From the IMG/VR virus record IMGVR_UViG_3300010391_000105, positions 1 to 28,589 of that record: a stretch of DNA of 28,589 nucleotides; one strand, 5' to 3'. The notes under the pieces were generated by a model, which saw only the letters and a list, made by a program, of their open reading frames with translations, was not told the DNA's origin and searched no databases. This DNA comes from a virus. Position numbers and translations under genes: made by a program. Shown here piece after piece: positions 1-8,930 of the stretch. Position 1 is the first letter of the stretch; each line of letters begins with the position of its first letter.

Positions 1-120
1 ACGGTGGAACGCATGTTCCTGGAAGATGAACGCGACGATGCCGTACTCCTAGAAACGGAGTCCGGCTTTCTTGCGGTTTACAATACGGACCTGGATTTTA
101 GGGTCGTGGTACAGGAGTAG
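1..120 (+). CDS. 3' end of an unidentified phage gene (partial)
   Basis: The frame is open from the first base to a TAG at 118-120, giving 39 residues of an acidic C-terminus ending VVVQE. The next gene starts 4 bp later, and its ribosome-binding site (CAGGAG) lies inside these last codons, so the two genes are in one operon. The position just before the tail tube genes suggests a neck, tail-completion or tail-terminator protein. That is inference from gene order, because too little is visible to recognise a family. Confidence 0.6.
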   Translation, partial: TVERMFLEDERDDAVLLETESGFLAVYNTDLDFRVVVQE

Positions 121-124
121 CAAC

Positions 125-886
125 ATGGCAAAGTTCATCAACGTGGCTCAGGTGTTCGTGAATCAGTATCTATTGGGCGGGCGGTTCCGCAACGTGGACC
201 TACCGCTTGAGCGGGAAATCGTGGACGTGACCGCGATGACGGATACCTACCGCGATAAACTGGCGTCCTACCGCGCGGGCGCATGGAGCGGCGAAGCGTA
301 TACCGATATGTCGGTGATTAGCGGTTTTAATATGGCACTCACCGACCCGACGCTATTCAACACGCTTGCGAGTACCGAGACCATCGTGTCGATAATCCCG
401 CAGGGTTTGAGCACGGGCAACGCGGCGTACTTTTTCAAGAGCCTGTCCAATCAATGCACGCCGTTGAATGGTGCGGCTGGCGAGGCTGCGATCACGCGCA
501 TTGCGGGCGACGTGGACGGGCGTTGCATACGTGGGACCGTGATGATTAACACCACGACCCCGGCATCCACAGGTACAACGAGCACCGGCCCCGCAACGCA
601 ACTCGGCTCAGTAGCGGCGGGCAAGTACATCTACGGGGCGCTGCATATCTGGAGTGTCGTAACGCCCATTACGAGCGTCGTGGTCAAGATTCTGAGCGAT
701 GACGCGAGCAACATGACGGGCGCTTCCACGCGGGCAACGTTCACTACGGCGACAAATACAAACGTGCAATGGATGGCAGCCGTTGCAGGTTCAATCACCG
801 ACACCTGGTGGCAAGCGAAGGTAACGCTAACATCGACAGACAACGACGCAACGGCCCGCGTTGCTGTAATACTCGGAATCCAATAG
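125..886 (+). CDS. Major tail (tube) protein, long paralogue
   Basis: This 253-residue protein starts at ATG 125, which follows a CAGGAG ribosome-binding site. An in-frame ATG at 71 lies inside the previous gene and has no such site. Residues 1 to about 140 are homologous to the whole of the next gene: both contain the identical block REIVDVTAMTDTYRDKL and a related TPLNGAAGEAA / TPLSGGAGEAA segment. The C-terminal 110 residues are an extra Thr/Ser-rich beta-type domain, with KYIYGALHIWSV followed by a DTWWQ segment, of the sort found as surface domains on tail or decoration proteins. Position before the chaperone and tape measure genes supports a tail tube role. The exact family was not verified. 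Confidence 0.75.
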   Translation: MAKFINVAQVFVNQYLLGGRFRNVDLPLEREIVDVTAMTDTYRDKLASYRAGAWSGEAYTDMSVISGFNMALTDPTLFNTLASTETIVSIIPQGLSTGNAAYFFKSLSNQCTPLNGAAGEAAITRIAGDVDGRCIRGTVMINTTTPASTGTTSTGPATQLGSVAAGKYIYGALHIWSVVTPITSVVVKILSDDASNMTGASTRATFTTATNTNVQWMAAVAGSITDTWWQAKVTLTSTDNDATARVAVILGIQ

Positions 887-902
887 CCAAAGGAGAAATA
901 CA

Positions 903-1313
903 ATGGCAAAGAGAATCAACGCAGATTACGTGGTTATTAACGGCTCGACATTGAGCACGCGGCTCAAGACCTGCAACTTGACCGTTGACCGGGAGATTGT
1001 GGACGTGACGGCAATGACGGATACCTACCGGGATAAACTCGGATCGTTCCGCAACTGGTCGGCGTCGCTGGAGTTTTATTCGGATGAGGCGGCGGCAAAC
1101 GTTAACGTGGCGCTCAACACCATGTTCGCATTGTCCACGGCGGCCACGTGCACGTTTCGCGGCACGACGGCGTCGGTGTCCACCACCAACCCGCGCTACT
1201 ACGGAAATGCGTTCCTGACGAATTGGACGCCGTTGTCGGGCGGGGCTGGCGAGGCCGCAATGGTAAGCGTCACGCTGGAAGGCGCGGGCGGTCTGACTCG
1301 AAGCACGTCATAA
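903..1313 (+). CDS. Tail tube-like protein, short paralogue
   Basis: This 136-residue protein is preceded by AAAGGAG. It aligns along its full length with the N-terminal half of the preceding protein, including an identical 17-residue block and a shared MAK start, so the pair arose by tandem duplication. It lacks the C-terminal beta domain of its neighbour. The simplest reading is that one copy forms the tube and the other is a decorated or minor version, or that the long form carries an exposed domain on some subunits. Which copy is the main tube subunit cannot be decided from sequence. Confidence 0.75.
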   Translation: MAKRINADYVVINGSTLSTRLKTCNLTVDREIVDVTAMTDTYRDKLGSFRNWSASLEFYSDEAAANVNVALNTMFALSTAATCTFRGTTASVSTTNPRYYGNAFLTNWTPLSGGAGEAAMVSVTLEGAGGLTRSTS

Positions 1314-1338
1314 GACGCGCGAAACATAGGAGGTAATC

Positions 1339-1734
1339 GTGAAGCGACTCGGAAAGGATGACATCCTCAAAGCGGCTGACTTGCGTTACGAGGATGTCGA
1401 GGTACAGGAGTGGGGCGGGACTGTGCGCGTCAAGGGTCTCAACGGCTTGGAGCGCGATCAGTATGAGACGAGCCTTGTCGAATACAAGGGCAGAGACACC
1501 AAGGTCAACATGGTCAACGCGCGCGCGCGCTTGGTGGCGTACTCATGCGTTGACGATGAAGGCAACCGGCTTTTCAGCGAGACGGATGTTGCGGCGCTGG
1601 GCAACAAGAGCGGCGCGGCGCTTGACCGCGTGTACACCGTGGCGCGGCGGCTGGCCGGTCTATCGAAAGAGGACATGGAGGAGTTAACAAAAAACTCCGA
1701 GACAGTCCAACCCGACGCTTCGCCTACCGCTTAG
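1339..1734 (+). CDS. Tail assembly chaperone, short (G-like) product
   Basis: This 131-residue protein starts at GTG 1339 behind a strong AGGAGG. It is the zero-frame product at the place where lambda-type phages encode gpG, between the tail tube and the tape measure. The sequence is mainly charged and helical, as expected for a chaperone that coats the tape measure protein during tail assembly. Near its end the codons ACA AAA AAC form a classic slippery heptamer, and a second frame continues beyond the stop. The G-like assignment rests on position, the slip site and the downstream T-like domain, not on a strong motif in this part. Confidence 0.8.
   Translation: MKRLGKDDILKAADLRYEDVEVQEWGGTVRVKGLNGLERDQYETSLVEYKGRDTKVNMVNARARLVAYSCVDDEGNRLFSETDVAALGNKSGAALDRVYTVARRLAGLSKEDMEELTKNSETVQPDASPTA
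1689..1695 (+). promoter_or_regulatory. Programmed -1 ribosomal frameshift site (A AAA AAC)
   Basis: In the zero frame the codons read ACA-AAA-AAC, so bases 1689-1695 are the heptamer A AAA AAC in exactly the X XXY YYZ phase needed for simultaneous P- and A-site slippage. The -1 frame is open from here to 1967. A possible stimulatory stem pairs CCAAC (1709-1713) with GTTGG (1736-1740), starting 13 nt after the heptamer, which is somewhat far. The arrangement matches the G/G-T control of lambda-type tail genes. Confidence 0.8.
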
Positions 1735-1967
1735 CGTTGGCTGTTGGGCGCGTTGACGTTGACGCGATGCTGGAAGGAATGTCCGGTCAACAATTGATGG
1801 AGTGGATTGCTTATGCGGACGTTGAGCCTTTCGGACAGGGACGCAATGACGAATGGTACGCGCAACTCGTCGCCATGTATCACAACGTCCACCGGGACCG
1901 CGATTCAGTTTCTATCTCGGCTGCGGAGTTATTGAGACGTGAGCACGCTGGCGACACTGATAGTTAG
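1695..1967 (+). CDS. Tail assembly chaperone, frameshifted T-like domain
   Basis: These bases are reached from the GTG at 1339 by a -1 slip at 1689-1695, giving a fusion of about 209 residues (119 plus 90). The segment contains MLEGMSGQQLMEWIAYADVE followed by FGQGRNDEWYAQLVAMYHNVHR. This is the pattern of the lambda gpT / DUF4035 family (a Met-Ser-x-x-xLxEW block, a Pro/Phe-Gly turn, then a helix ending in Asn-x-x-Arg-like residues). No convincing independent start exists: the frame has only a TTG at 1737 without a good ribosome-binding site. Its last 29 bp overlap the tape measure gene. In known systems the long form recruits tail tube protein to the tape measure scaffold. Confidence 0.75.
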   Translation, partial: LRDSPTRRFAYRLALAVGRVDVDAMLEGMSGQQLMEWIAYADVEPFGQGRNDEWYAQLVAMYHNVHRDRDSVSISAAELLRREHAGDTDS

Positions 1968-3939
1968 AATCAAGGGCGACGCGAGTAGCCTTTCAGCGGC
2001 CTTCACCAGGGCGAAGAAAGACGCCGTGTCGTTTCGTCAGGCGTTTCAGTCGGAAGCCAACTTCGCCAAGTGGATAGGACAGAATAAAACCCTAGTCGCC
2101 GGATTCGTAACGGCGGCGGCGGCTTCATCGATTGCCGCCGCGAGTGCCGTCGCTGCTTCTGTCGGAAGAATGACCGGAGAGGCGATTGCGGCGGCGGCGG
2201 CGTTACATGACATGGCGCAACGCACGAGCGTGTCAGTTGAAACCCTGTCGGGACTTAGCCTTGTAGCAAAGCAATCAGGCACAGACTTGAACGCGCTTGC
2301 GTTAGGTCTTGCTCGCATGAACAAGCTCATGTATGAGGCCGCGCATGGGAATAAACAAGCGCAGCAAACTTTCAAAGACTTGCATACCACCTATCAAGAC
2401 GGCAACCGCCAACTGCGTAGCACAGAGCAGGTAATCAAGGATATCTCCAAGAGATTCCGAGAGCAGAAAGACGCCGCCGACAAAACGGCGCTGGCGATGA
2501 AGGTGTTTGGCAAAAGCGGCGCGACGTTTATCCCGCTTCTCAACGAAGATTTGGACAAAGCAATCGAGAAGGCACACAAACTCGGCCTTGTCGTATCAAC
2601 TGAAATGGCGGCGGCGGCGGATCACTTCGCCGACAATATCGAACAGTTGAAATTGTCCACGCGCACATTCGGAAACATGATGGCAGAGAAACTGTTGCCG
2701 ATGCTGAACGAGTGGACAGACTTACTTACCAGAATGCAGGAAGCCGGGGCAGTGCAATTTATGACGAAGCTCACGGCTAAATTCTCCGAACTATTACCGA
2801 TCATTGGCCCGTTAATACGTGACATCGAGATACTATCAGGAATCCTAAGGAGGCTTGGTGTCTTGCGCCCGCCTGACCTGACGAAGAATGTACCCGGTGC
2901 TGACACCGCTGGAGTAGGGCAGGCTGATGACAGCGGCAAGAAAATACTGGATATGCTGGCGGGGCGTCAACGTGAACTCGCCTTGCTCGGACAAAACTCG
3001 GAAGCGCAGAAAGCGATTTACGATACTACTAAGGCGCTTTACGGTCTTTATATTGATTGGCCGCAATGGGCGAAAGACGAATGGGTATGGCTTGCCAAGG
3101 GGCTTGATACTCGGAAGGAAATATTAGAAAACCAGAAAGTGCAGGAGGCACTTGCACAGAAGGCGATTGACGAGCGCGGGCGCGAAGGGCTGGAAGGTCC
3201 GGCGCTTGATTTCGAGGCGGTAGGCGATGCGCTCCAATCGTTGCAAGATGAACTCGACTTGGCGAACGCGCTTACGGGTGCGCAAGAGGATCATGTTCGG
3301 GCGCTGCAAATGGCGCGTGACTTGCACGAAGAGAACGCCGGTTGGATTGCCATTCAGATTGAGAGCATGTTGAATCTGGTGCGCGCTGCCCAAGACATGC
3401 GAGCCTTGCGCGACGCGGCGGGCAGCATCGAGGATTACGTGCGCGGGACCGGGCCGTCACCGTTTACCGATGCGAGTTTGGCGGAAAGCGCAAAAGCCTT
3501 TCGCAAGTTTTCCGAAGGCGTTGCCGGTGTATTGGAAAATGCCATAAGCACTGCGCTCGTGAATGCGTTCGCTCATGGCGAGTTCTCTTTTAAGTCCTTC
3601 GCAGCAATGATTCTGGAAGGGATCGCCCAAGTCGCCGCGCAGATCGCGGCCATGCTCATTGTAATGTCTGTGTTTCGGGCAATTGGAATGCCGCTCATGC
3701 TGGCCGCCGGTGGCATCGTGCGCCGTCCTACGTTGGCCGTGATCGGAGAATCCGGTCCGGAAGCCGTAGTGCCGCTCGACCGCTTGCAGCGCATGGGTGG
3801 CGGCGAGAGTAGCGTCAACGTGCGCAACATCAACCTGTTTGAAGGGCAGTTCATCGGCGATTGGCTTGCGACGCCCGTTGGCGAAAAGGCTGTGCTGAAT
3901 GTCATCTCGAAAAACCGCCGCGTGCTGGGGATGAACTAA
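1939..3939 (+). CDS. Tape measure protein
   Basis: This 666-residue protein starts at GTG 1939 with GGAG 10 bp upstream, inside the frameshifted T segment. Two Ala-rich hydrophobic stretches (about residues 53-95 and 555-595) flank long charged helical regions, as in tape measure proteins. The C-terminus carries the widespread ending LAAGGIVRRPTLAVIGESGP followed by EAVVPLDRL. The protein sets tail length and is ejected during infection. At 0.15 nm per helical residue it would fit a tail of roughly 100 nm, which supports a siphovirus-like particle. It overlaps the next gene by one base (TAATG). Confidence 0.93.
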   Translation: MSTLATLIVRIKGDASSLSAAFTRAKKDAVSFRQAFQSEANFAKWIGQNKTLVAGFVTAAAASSIAAASAVAASVGRMTGEAIAAAAALHDMAQRTSVSVETLSGLSLVAKQSGTDLNALALGLARMNKLMYEAAHGNKQAQQTFKDLHTTYQDGNRQLRSTEQVIKDISKRFREQKDAADKTALAMKVFGKSGATFIPLLNEDLDKAIEKAHKLGLVVSTEMAAAADHFADNIEQLKLSTRTFGNMMAEKLLPMLNEWTDLLTRMQEAGAVQFMTKLTAKFSELLPIIGPLIRDIEILSGILRRLGVLRPPDLTKNVPGADTAGVGQADDSGKKILDMLAGRQRELALLGQNSEAQKAIYDTTKALYGLYIDWPQWAKDEWVWLAKGLDTRKEILENQKVQEALAQKAIDERGREGLEGPALDFEAVGDALQSLQDELDLANALTGAQEDHVRALQMARDLHEENAGWIAIQIESMLNLVRAAQDMRALRDAAGSIEDYVRGTGPSPFTDASLAESAKAFRKFSEGVAGVLENAISTALVNAFAHGEFSFKSFAAMILEGIAQVAAQIAAMLIVMSVFRAIGMPLMLAAGGIVRRPTLAVIGESGPEAVVPLDRLQRMGGGESSVNVRNINLFEGQFIGDWLATPVGEKAVLNVISKNRRVLGMN

Positions 3940-5117
3940 TGACCGCGCCGAACGTGTTCCCATTCAAGTGGCGAGCCGAGGGATGTGTTGAAACGCTCGG
4001 CTGGAAAACCGACGTGCTCGAAGCGGATGATGCGAGCGAGCAGCGGCGGAAACTGCGCACCGTCCCGGCGCGTGACTTCACCTTCGGCTGTGCCTTGACG
4101 GGCGAGCAGATCGGCGCATTGCAATCGCTGGCCTACGGCAAGGGTTACACGCAATTCGCGTTTCCGCTGTGGACAGACGCGGCGACGCTGGGGACGGCGA
4201 CTACGGCGGGCGCTACGTTCATCCCGGTTGCGACGGCGTACAGATCATTCTCTACCGGGCGCTATGCCTGCCTGTGGACTGATTGGCAACAGCGCGAAGG
4301 CGTCGGACCGATCACGGCGGTTGCCTCCAGCGGGATCACGCTATCCACCGCTGGCAAGCCGGTTGCTGCGTACTCAACGGCGGCGCGTGTTATGCCCGCG
4401 CTGCTCGGCAAACTGCCGGAGCCGGTTGGCAGGCAGGACGTGAGCGCGGGGCATGTCGAGGGCACGCTACACTTCCGCGCCGATGATAACTACGCCGTCA
4501 CCGCCTCCACCTACGCGACGCTCTATCAGACGGTGGGCGTGCTGGCGACCGTGCCAAAGGCCGTTGAGCCGCTGGACAATTCTGTCACCTGGCCGCAGAC
4601 GATATTGGACAACGAGATCGGCAAGGTTGCGCATGACGTGCGCTCGGACTTCGGCGCGAATGAGCGCATCTTCCGCTGGCGCCTTTCAGGTCGCGCCGCG
4701 ATATGGGCTTTCCGGCAGTGGCTTCACGCCGTCACCGGGCGGCTGGGGACGTTCTACGCGCCCTCGTTTACAAAGGATATTCGCTTGATTGGAACGCTCA
4801 CGAGTGCCGCTACGGTTGCGACCATTTCCAACATCAAGTACGCCGACTACGTGGACGCGCACACCAACATGCGCGACGTGGCCTTTGTCAAAACCGACGG
4901 CACGATGTTACTCCGGCGCATCTCCGCGGCGTCCACCTCCAGCGCAACGCAAGAGACCATCACGCTTGACTCGGCCCTGGGCGCGGCTTATACCGCCGCG
5001 TCGTTCACCTGCATTTCATTCCTGCAAAAGTACCGGCTGGACGCGGACAGAATAGAAATGCACTGGGCGTCTGACACCATCATGGACGTGGCCGCGCCGA
5101 TGAAGGTAGTGCCATGA
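3939..5117 (+). CDS. Distal tail-like protein (function from position)
   Basis: This 392-residue protein starts at ATG 3939, overlapping the tape measure stop (TAATG). An in-frame ATG at 3861 would lie deep inside the tape measure gene. The sequence is beta-rich, with many Thr/Ala segments and no recognised catalytic motif. Gene order tape measure, this gene, BR0599 hub, large central protein is the order of gene-transfer-agent-like and lambda-like tail tips, where this slot holds the distal tail protein. I infer that role from position only. It ends with an ATGA overlap to the hub gene. Confidence 0.8.
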   Translation: MTAPNVFPFKWRAEGCVETLGWKTDVLEADDASEQRRKLRTVPARDFTFGCALTGEQIGALQSLAYGKGYTQFAFPLWTDAATLGTATTAGATFIPVATAYRSFSTGRYACLWTDWQQREGVGPITAVASSGITLSTAGKPVAAYSTAARVMPALLGKLPEPVGRQDVSAGHVEGTLHFRADDNYAVTASTYATLYQTVGVLATVPKAVEPLDNSVTWPQTILDNEIGKVAHDVRSDFGANERIFRWRLSGRAAIWAFRQWLHAVTGRLGTFYAPSFTKDIRLIGTLTSAATVATISNIKYADYVDAHTNMRDVAFVKTDGTMLLRRISAASTSSATQETITLDSALGAAYTAASFTCISFLQKYRLDADRIEMHWASDTIMDVAAPMKVVP

Positions 5118-5953
5118 CATACGAAGCCCAAGAAGCAAGCGCCGCGGCGGGCGCGCCTGTTTGGCTCTACCGATTCGTGCACGGCAGCACGGTCTACCGC
5201 TACACGTCAGAGATGGAGGATATTACCCGTGACGTTGGGAATGGGAGCGAGACGTTTACTGCGACGGCGGGCGCGATTCATTCGGAGATTTCCCAGACAC
5301 AGGAGTTGAGCGCAGCGACCGTGACGTTGGCCTTGCCACGTGACGCTGCGGTTGCGGTTCTGTTCCAAGCAAGTTTACCCACCACGGCAATCACGGTTAC
5401 AATTTATTCGTACCATCGTGCGGACGCCGAATCGGTGACAGCATGGACGGGCCGCATCCGCAACGTCAACTGGAAAGGCGCGGAAGTCGAGGTCATATGT
5501 GAGCCGCTGGCGGCGTTGCTCGACCGCGACTGGCTGCATTACGATTATGGCGCTACGTGCAACAATATCGTCTACGTCGACATCTGCGGAGTGTTGAAAG
5601 ATTCCACCAACAGCACGACGAGCGGCTACAAGTACCGGAATAACGTGACAGTCAATACACTCTCCGGCAGTCTGATTACCACCACGGGAGCGACCGGACG
5701 CGCCGCTGGCTTCTTCAACGGCGGCTACGGCCTCTCCACAGCCACCGAGTATCGCATGGTGGCTTCCCATACGTCCACCGGGATCACGTTCCTGCATGCC
5801 TTCGAAAGCCTTTCCACCGGGGAAAGCCTGACCCTGTACGCGGCCTGCGACCGCACGCTGGCGACGTGTATCTCCAAGTTCGACAATCGTGTGAATTACG
5901 TTGGTTGCCCGTTCGTGCCGCGCACGGACCCGCACACTGAGGGGCTAAACTAA
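5114..5953 (+). CDS. Tail tip hub protein, BR0599/DUF2163 family
   Basis: This 279-residue protein begins with VWLYRFVHGSTVYRYTS, matching the start typical of the family (a Phe/Leu-Tyr-x-Phe strand, then x-x-Arg-Tyr-Thr). It ends with ACDRTLATCISKFDN and NYVGCPFVP, the highly characteristic C-terminal signature (Gly-Cys-Asp-x-x-x-x-x-Cys-x-x-x-Phe-x-Asn, then Gly-x-Pro). Cysteines 149, 158, 245 and 252 are in the positions conserved in this family. Related hub proteins (lambda gpL type) bind an iron-sulfur cluster through four cysteines, so a cluster is plausible here. The gene overlaps its neighbours by 4 bp and 1 bp. Confidence 0.85.
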   Translation: MTYEAQEASAAAGAPVWLYRFVHGSTVYRYTSEMEDITRDVGNGSETFTATAGAIHSEISQTQELSAATVTLALPRDAAVAVLFQASLPTTAITVTIYSYHRADAESVTAWTGRIRNVNWKGAEVEVICEPLAALLDRDWLHYDYGATCNNIVYVDICGVLKDSTNSTTSGYKYRNNVTVNTLSGSLITTTGATGRAAGFFNGGYGLSTATEYRMVASHTSTGITFLHAFESLSTGESLTLYAACDRTLATCISKFDNRVNYVGCPFVPRTDPHTEGLN

Positions 5954-8919
5954 TGCCTATCATGTGGGCGACGATCTTCATCATGTTGGCAATTAGCGCG
6001 GCCTTTGGAGGGGCCGCCTATCTACTCCGGCCCAAGGCGGCGGGCGGGGCCAAGCCGAACCTCGGCGACTTCCGGGTTGCGACCACGACGGAAGATAGAA
6101 CCATCCCGACATTCTGGGGCAAGTGCCTGCTCGATTCGCCGAACCTGATTTACGACGGCAACTTGTCCACGGATGAAGACACGATTGGCGATCAAGTCAT
6201 AAACTATTCCTACGTGCTTACCTTCCAGTATGGCCTCGGCTTGGGGCAGATTGATAACGTCCACGAGATTCGCTTTGAGAACAAGGTGGCGTGGACGGGG
6301 ACGGCGGCGGGCGGCGGGACAGTCACGATTGCCAACACCGCGCTCTTCGGCGACAAAGGATTCGGCGGCGGTGTGTCGGGCATCGTCGATGTCATGGATG
6401 GAAACTCATCGCAGGCCGTGAACTCGTACCTGACAGAGGCGACGATTGATGCGCTATACAACGTAAAGAGCATCACCGAAACCGCGCCGCCGGTATCACC
6501 AACGCACGGCGATGAATATATTCCTGCTTCGCCAGCAACCGGAGCATGGGCTAACCATGAAAATGATCTTATGATTTGGTTGCAACCCATACCGGCGCTG
6601 GCGGGTGCGTGGAATGTGGCAATCGCGGATACTGCTTTACCTTTAGGATTGACTGTCGCCATCGAAGATGAATCAAACGCGATTTATGCGTGGGACGGTA
6701 CGGCATGGCTGAACACAGCCACGGGAAACCTCAACCTGCATCCGAACTACCGGCACATGTCAACGCTGGTATTCCGGCGCGACCCGACTCCGCAGGCTGA
6801 CGGCAGCCCGTCGGATTCCACCGGCTTCAATGTTGGCGAGGGCGCGTATCTCCGGCCCATGTCCTGCGTCGCCAGCAAGTATCCGAAGTCAAACGCTTTT
6901 GGGACCGCGAACGCGGCTTACCTGACCGCAACCCGGCACCTGGTGGGCGACGATGCAAACCCGATGGAGATTCTGTACGAGGTGTTGACGGGCACGACGT
7001 ATCGCAACGGGACGCTTGAGACGCTGCCCTACGGCGCGGGCATTCCGGCTGCGAACATTGACGGCGCGGGATTCCTGGCCGCCGCCAACACGCTCTTTAC
7101 CGAGACGCTCGGCATGTCGATGCAGTGGAACACGCGGGGCCATGCGCGTGAGGTTGTGGACGAGGTCATGCAAACTGTGGGCGGCATCCTGTATACCGAC
7201 GTGTCCACCGGCAAAATCACCGTGGTATTGGCGCGGGCGGATTACACCGTCGCCTCGCTGGAACTTTTTGACGAGTCCAACGCGATTGAAGTGCCGAACA
7301 TGAGCCGGGGCGCATGGAATGAGACGGCGAACCAGGTCAACGTGAGTTACATCGACCGGGCGGCGGGATACATCGAACGCACGGCGAAAGCGTTTGACCT
7401 GGCGAATAGAACCTTGCAGGGCCGTACCGAATCCGTCGCCGTCACCTACGCGGGCATTACCACGGCGGCGAACGCGGCGATACTTGCCACGCGGGAAATC
7501 AAAGAGACTTCGTACCCGTACTGGCGCGGCGAGATTATCGTCAACCGTGAGGCGTGGGACATGACGCCGGGTGACGTGTTCAAGTTCTCGTGGGCGCGGT
7601 ACGGCATCGTGACGATTGTCATGCGGGTGCTTACCATCAAGTACGGTACGCCGCTGGACGGCAAGATCGTAATCGCCGTCGCGCAAGACGTGTTCAGTTT
7701 GCCCGATAGTATCTATGCCGCTGTGCCGGGTATCGGCTGGGTGAATCCCGTCCGCCGTCCAGAGCCAGTGCTGAATCAGGACGCATTTGAATTGCCGTTC
7801 TGGTTTTGGCTGAATAAAAATGTAATGGCGCAACTCGGAGACGTAAAGTCAGACCAGGAGCGGATCATCTTTTGCGCCGAACGTCCCAACTTATCATGCA
7901 CTCATTTTAAAATCGGCCTATCATCCACCAGCGACGGCGACCTAGACATCCGCGACGTTAAAGCGATGTTCTGTCCGACCGCGACCCTGGCGAGCAGCTA
8001 CGTGGTGGACACAAATCCCGTGGACGGAAGCGGCACCCTGGTGGTGGAGGGCGGCATCGGCATGGACCGCATCTCCAACGTGTTCAATTATGGCGCGGAC
8101 TTGAACCTCTCTATCATCGGTTCGCGGGGTACTTTCCCCGATAGTCAATCAATCGAGTTCGTGACCTTCCAGACCATTTCAACGTCCACCAGCGTGGCCG
8201 GGCAATATCTGCTTGTGAACGTGACACGCGGTCTATTCCATACGCCGCCGATGGATCACGCGAGCGGTACGCGCATCTGGTTTGTCGGGCGCGGTGGCAC
8301 GATTGTGGACATACCTTTTGACCATCTCTCGACATCTTTTATGGTGGCTCTGCCAGTGACGGCGCGTGGCGTGCTGGAGTCCAGTATGGCGGCGGAGTTG
8401 GAAGTCAATACGCCGGATTTTTCAATTTCGCGCGCGCCCTATCCGCCTGGCAAGGTGCAACTCAATGGGCAGTATTATCCCGCCGCGCTACCAGCTGACC
8501 AGACCGTCACACTTACTTGGGAGCATCGCAACCGACTACATCAAAAAGGATTCGTGGCGCAAAACTCAACCGACGTGATTGAGGGTGCGGAAAAGAGCAG
8601 CACGGCCTATACCGTATTCCCCGACTTGGCCTATTATGCGACGTGGCGCATGCGCCAGAACAACGGCAGTACGTATCTCGGCTCAACGGCGTTTACCCGC
8701 ACTGGCAAGAGTTTCGCATTACCGTCTACGGCGCGGGATGCCTTGGGCGCAGTATGCGACCACCTCGATTATGAGCTATCAGCATGGCGAGCTGATTCCA
8801 AGGATGGCACAACCGGAACTATCGCAGGTTATCTATCTTTCCCCCAGGTCCGCACCGTGGACCTTGCCGGTTGGGGTTTGCATTATGGCGAGTATTACGG
8901 CGGACCGCCTCCGCCTTAA
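5953..8919 (+). CDS. Central tail-tip / host-specificity protein (J- or megatron-like)
   Basis: This is the largest gene in the window at 988 residues, overlapping the hub gene by one base (TAATG). It has a hydrophobic N-terminal segment (about residues 4-25), then TTEDRTIPTFWGK, the entry motif of phage tail-tip proteins. Residues about 335-580 resemble the PhageTail_3-type core (TATRHLVGDDANP, REVVDEVMQTVGGILYTD, PGDVFKFSWARYGI). Residues about 825-930 form a fibronectin-III-like domain with the phage signature LTWEHRNRLHQK. This family forms the cone at the tail tip and contacts the host surface. The C-terminal part should therefore determine receptor range. Confidence 0.85.
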   Translation: MPIMWATIFIMLAISAAFGGAAYLLRPKAAGGAKPNLGDFRVATTTEDRTIPTFWGKCLLDSPNLIYDGNLSTDEDTIGDQVINYSYVLTFQYGLGLGQIDNVHEIRFENKVAWTGTAAGGGTVTIANTALFGDKGFGGGVSGIVDVMDGNSSQAVNSYLTEATIDALYNVKSITETAPPVSPTHGDEYIPASPATGAWANHENDLMIWLQPIPALAGAWNVAIADTALPLGLTVAIEDESNAIYAWDGTAWLNTATGNLNLHPNYRHMSTLVFRRDPTPQADGSPSDSTGFNVGEGAYLRPMSCVASKYPKSNAFGTANAAYLTATRHLVGDDANPMEILYEVLTGTTYRNGTLETLPYGAGIPAANIDGAGFLAAANTLFTETLGMSMQWNTRGHAREVVDEVMQTVGGILYTDVSTGKITVVLARADYTVASLELFDESNAIEVPNMSRGAWNETANQVNVSYIDRAAGYIERTAKAFDLANRTLQGRTESVAVTYAGITTAANAAILATREIKETSYPYWRGEIIVNREAWDMTPGDVFKFSWARYGIVTIVMRVLTIKYGTPLDGKIVIAVAQDVFSLPDSIYAAVPGIGWVNPVRRPEPVLNQDAFELPFWFWLNKNVMAQLGDVKSDQERIIFCAERPNLSCTHFKIGLSSTSDGDLDIRDVKAMFCPTATLASSYVVDTNPVDGSGTLVVEGGIGMDRISNVFNYGADLNLSIIGSRGTFPDSQSIEFVTFQTISTSTSVAGQYLLVNVTRGLFHTPPMDHASGTRIWFVGRGGTIVDIPFDHLSTSFMVALPVTARGVLESSMAAELEVNTPDFSISRAPYPPGKVQLNGQYYPAALPADQTVTLTWEHRNRLHQKGFVAQNSTDVIEGAEKSSTAYTVFPDLAYYATWRMRQNNGSTYLGSTAFTRTGKSFALPSTARDALGAVCDHLDYELSAWRADSKDGTTGTIAGYLSFPQVRTVDLAGWGLHYGEYYGGPPPP

Positions 8920-8930
8920 AGGAATAGTCG

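Noticed and set aside
1737-1967. An independent gene starting at TTG 1737
   Set aside because: No ribosome-binding site precedes it, while the slip site and open -1 frame upstream explain the sequence as the C-terminal half of a frameshift product.
6889-7833. A 314-codon open frame on the minus strand opposite the tail-tip gene
   Set aside because: It lies wholly antisense to a gene with clear tail-tip motifs, is Arg/His/Val-rich in the way of GC-rich antisense frames, and has no good ribosome-binding site or domain.
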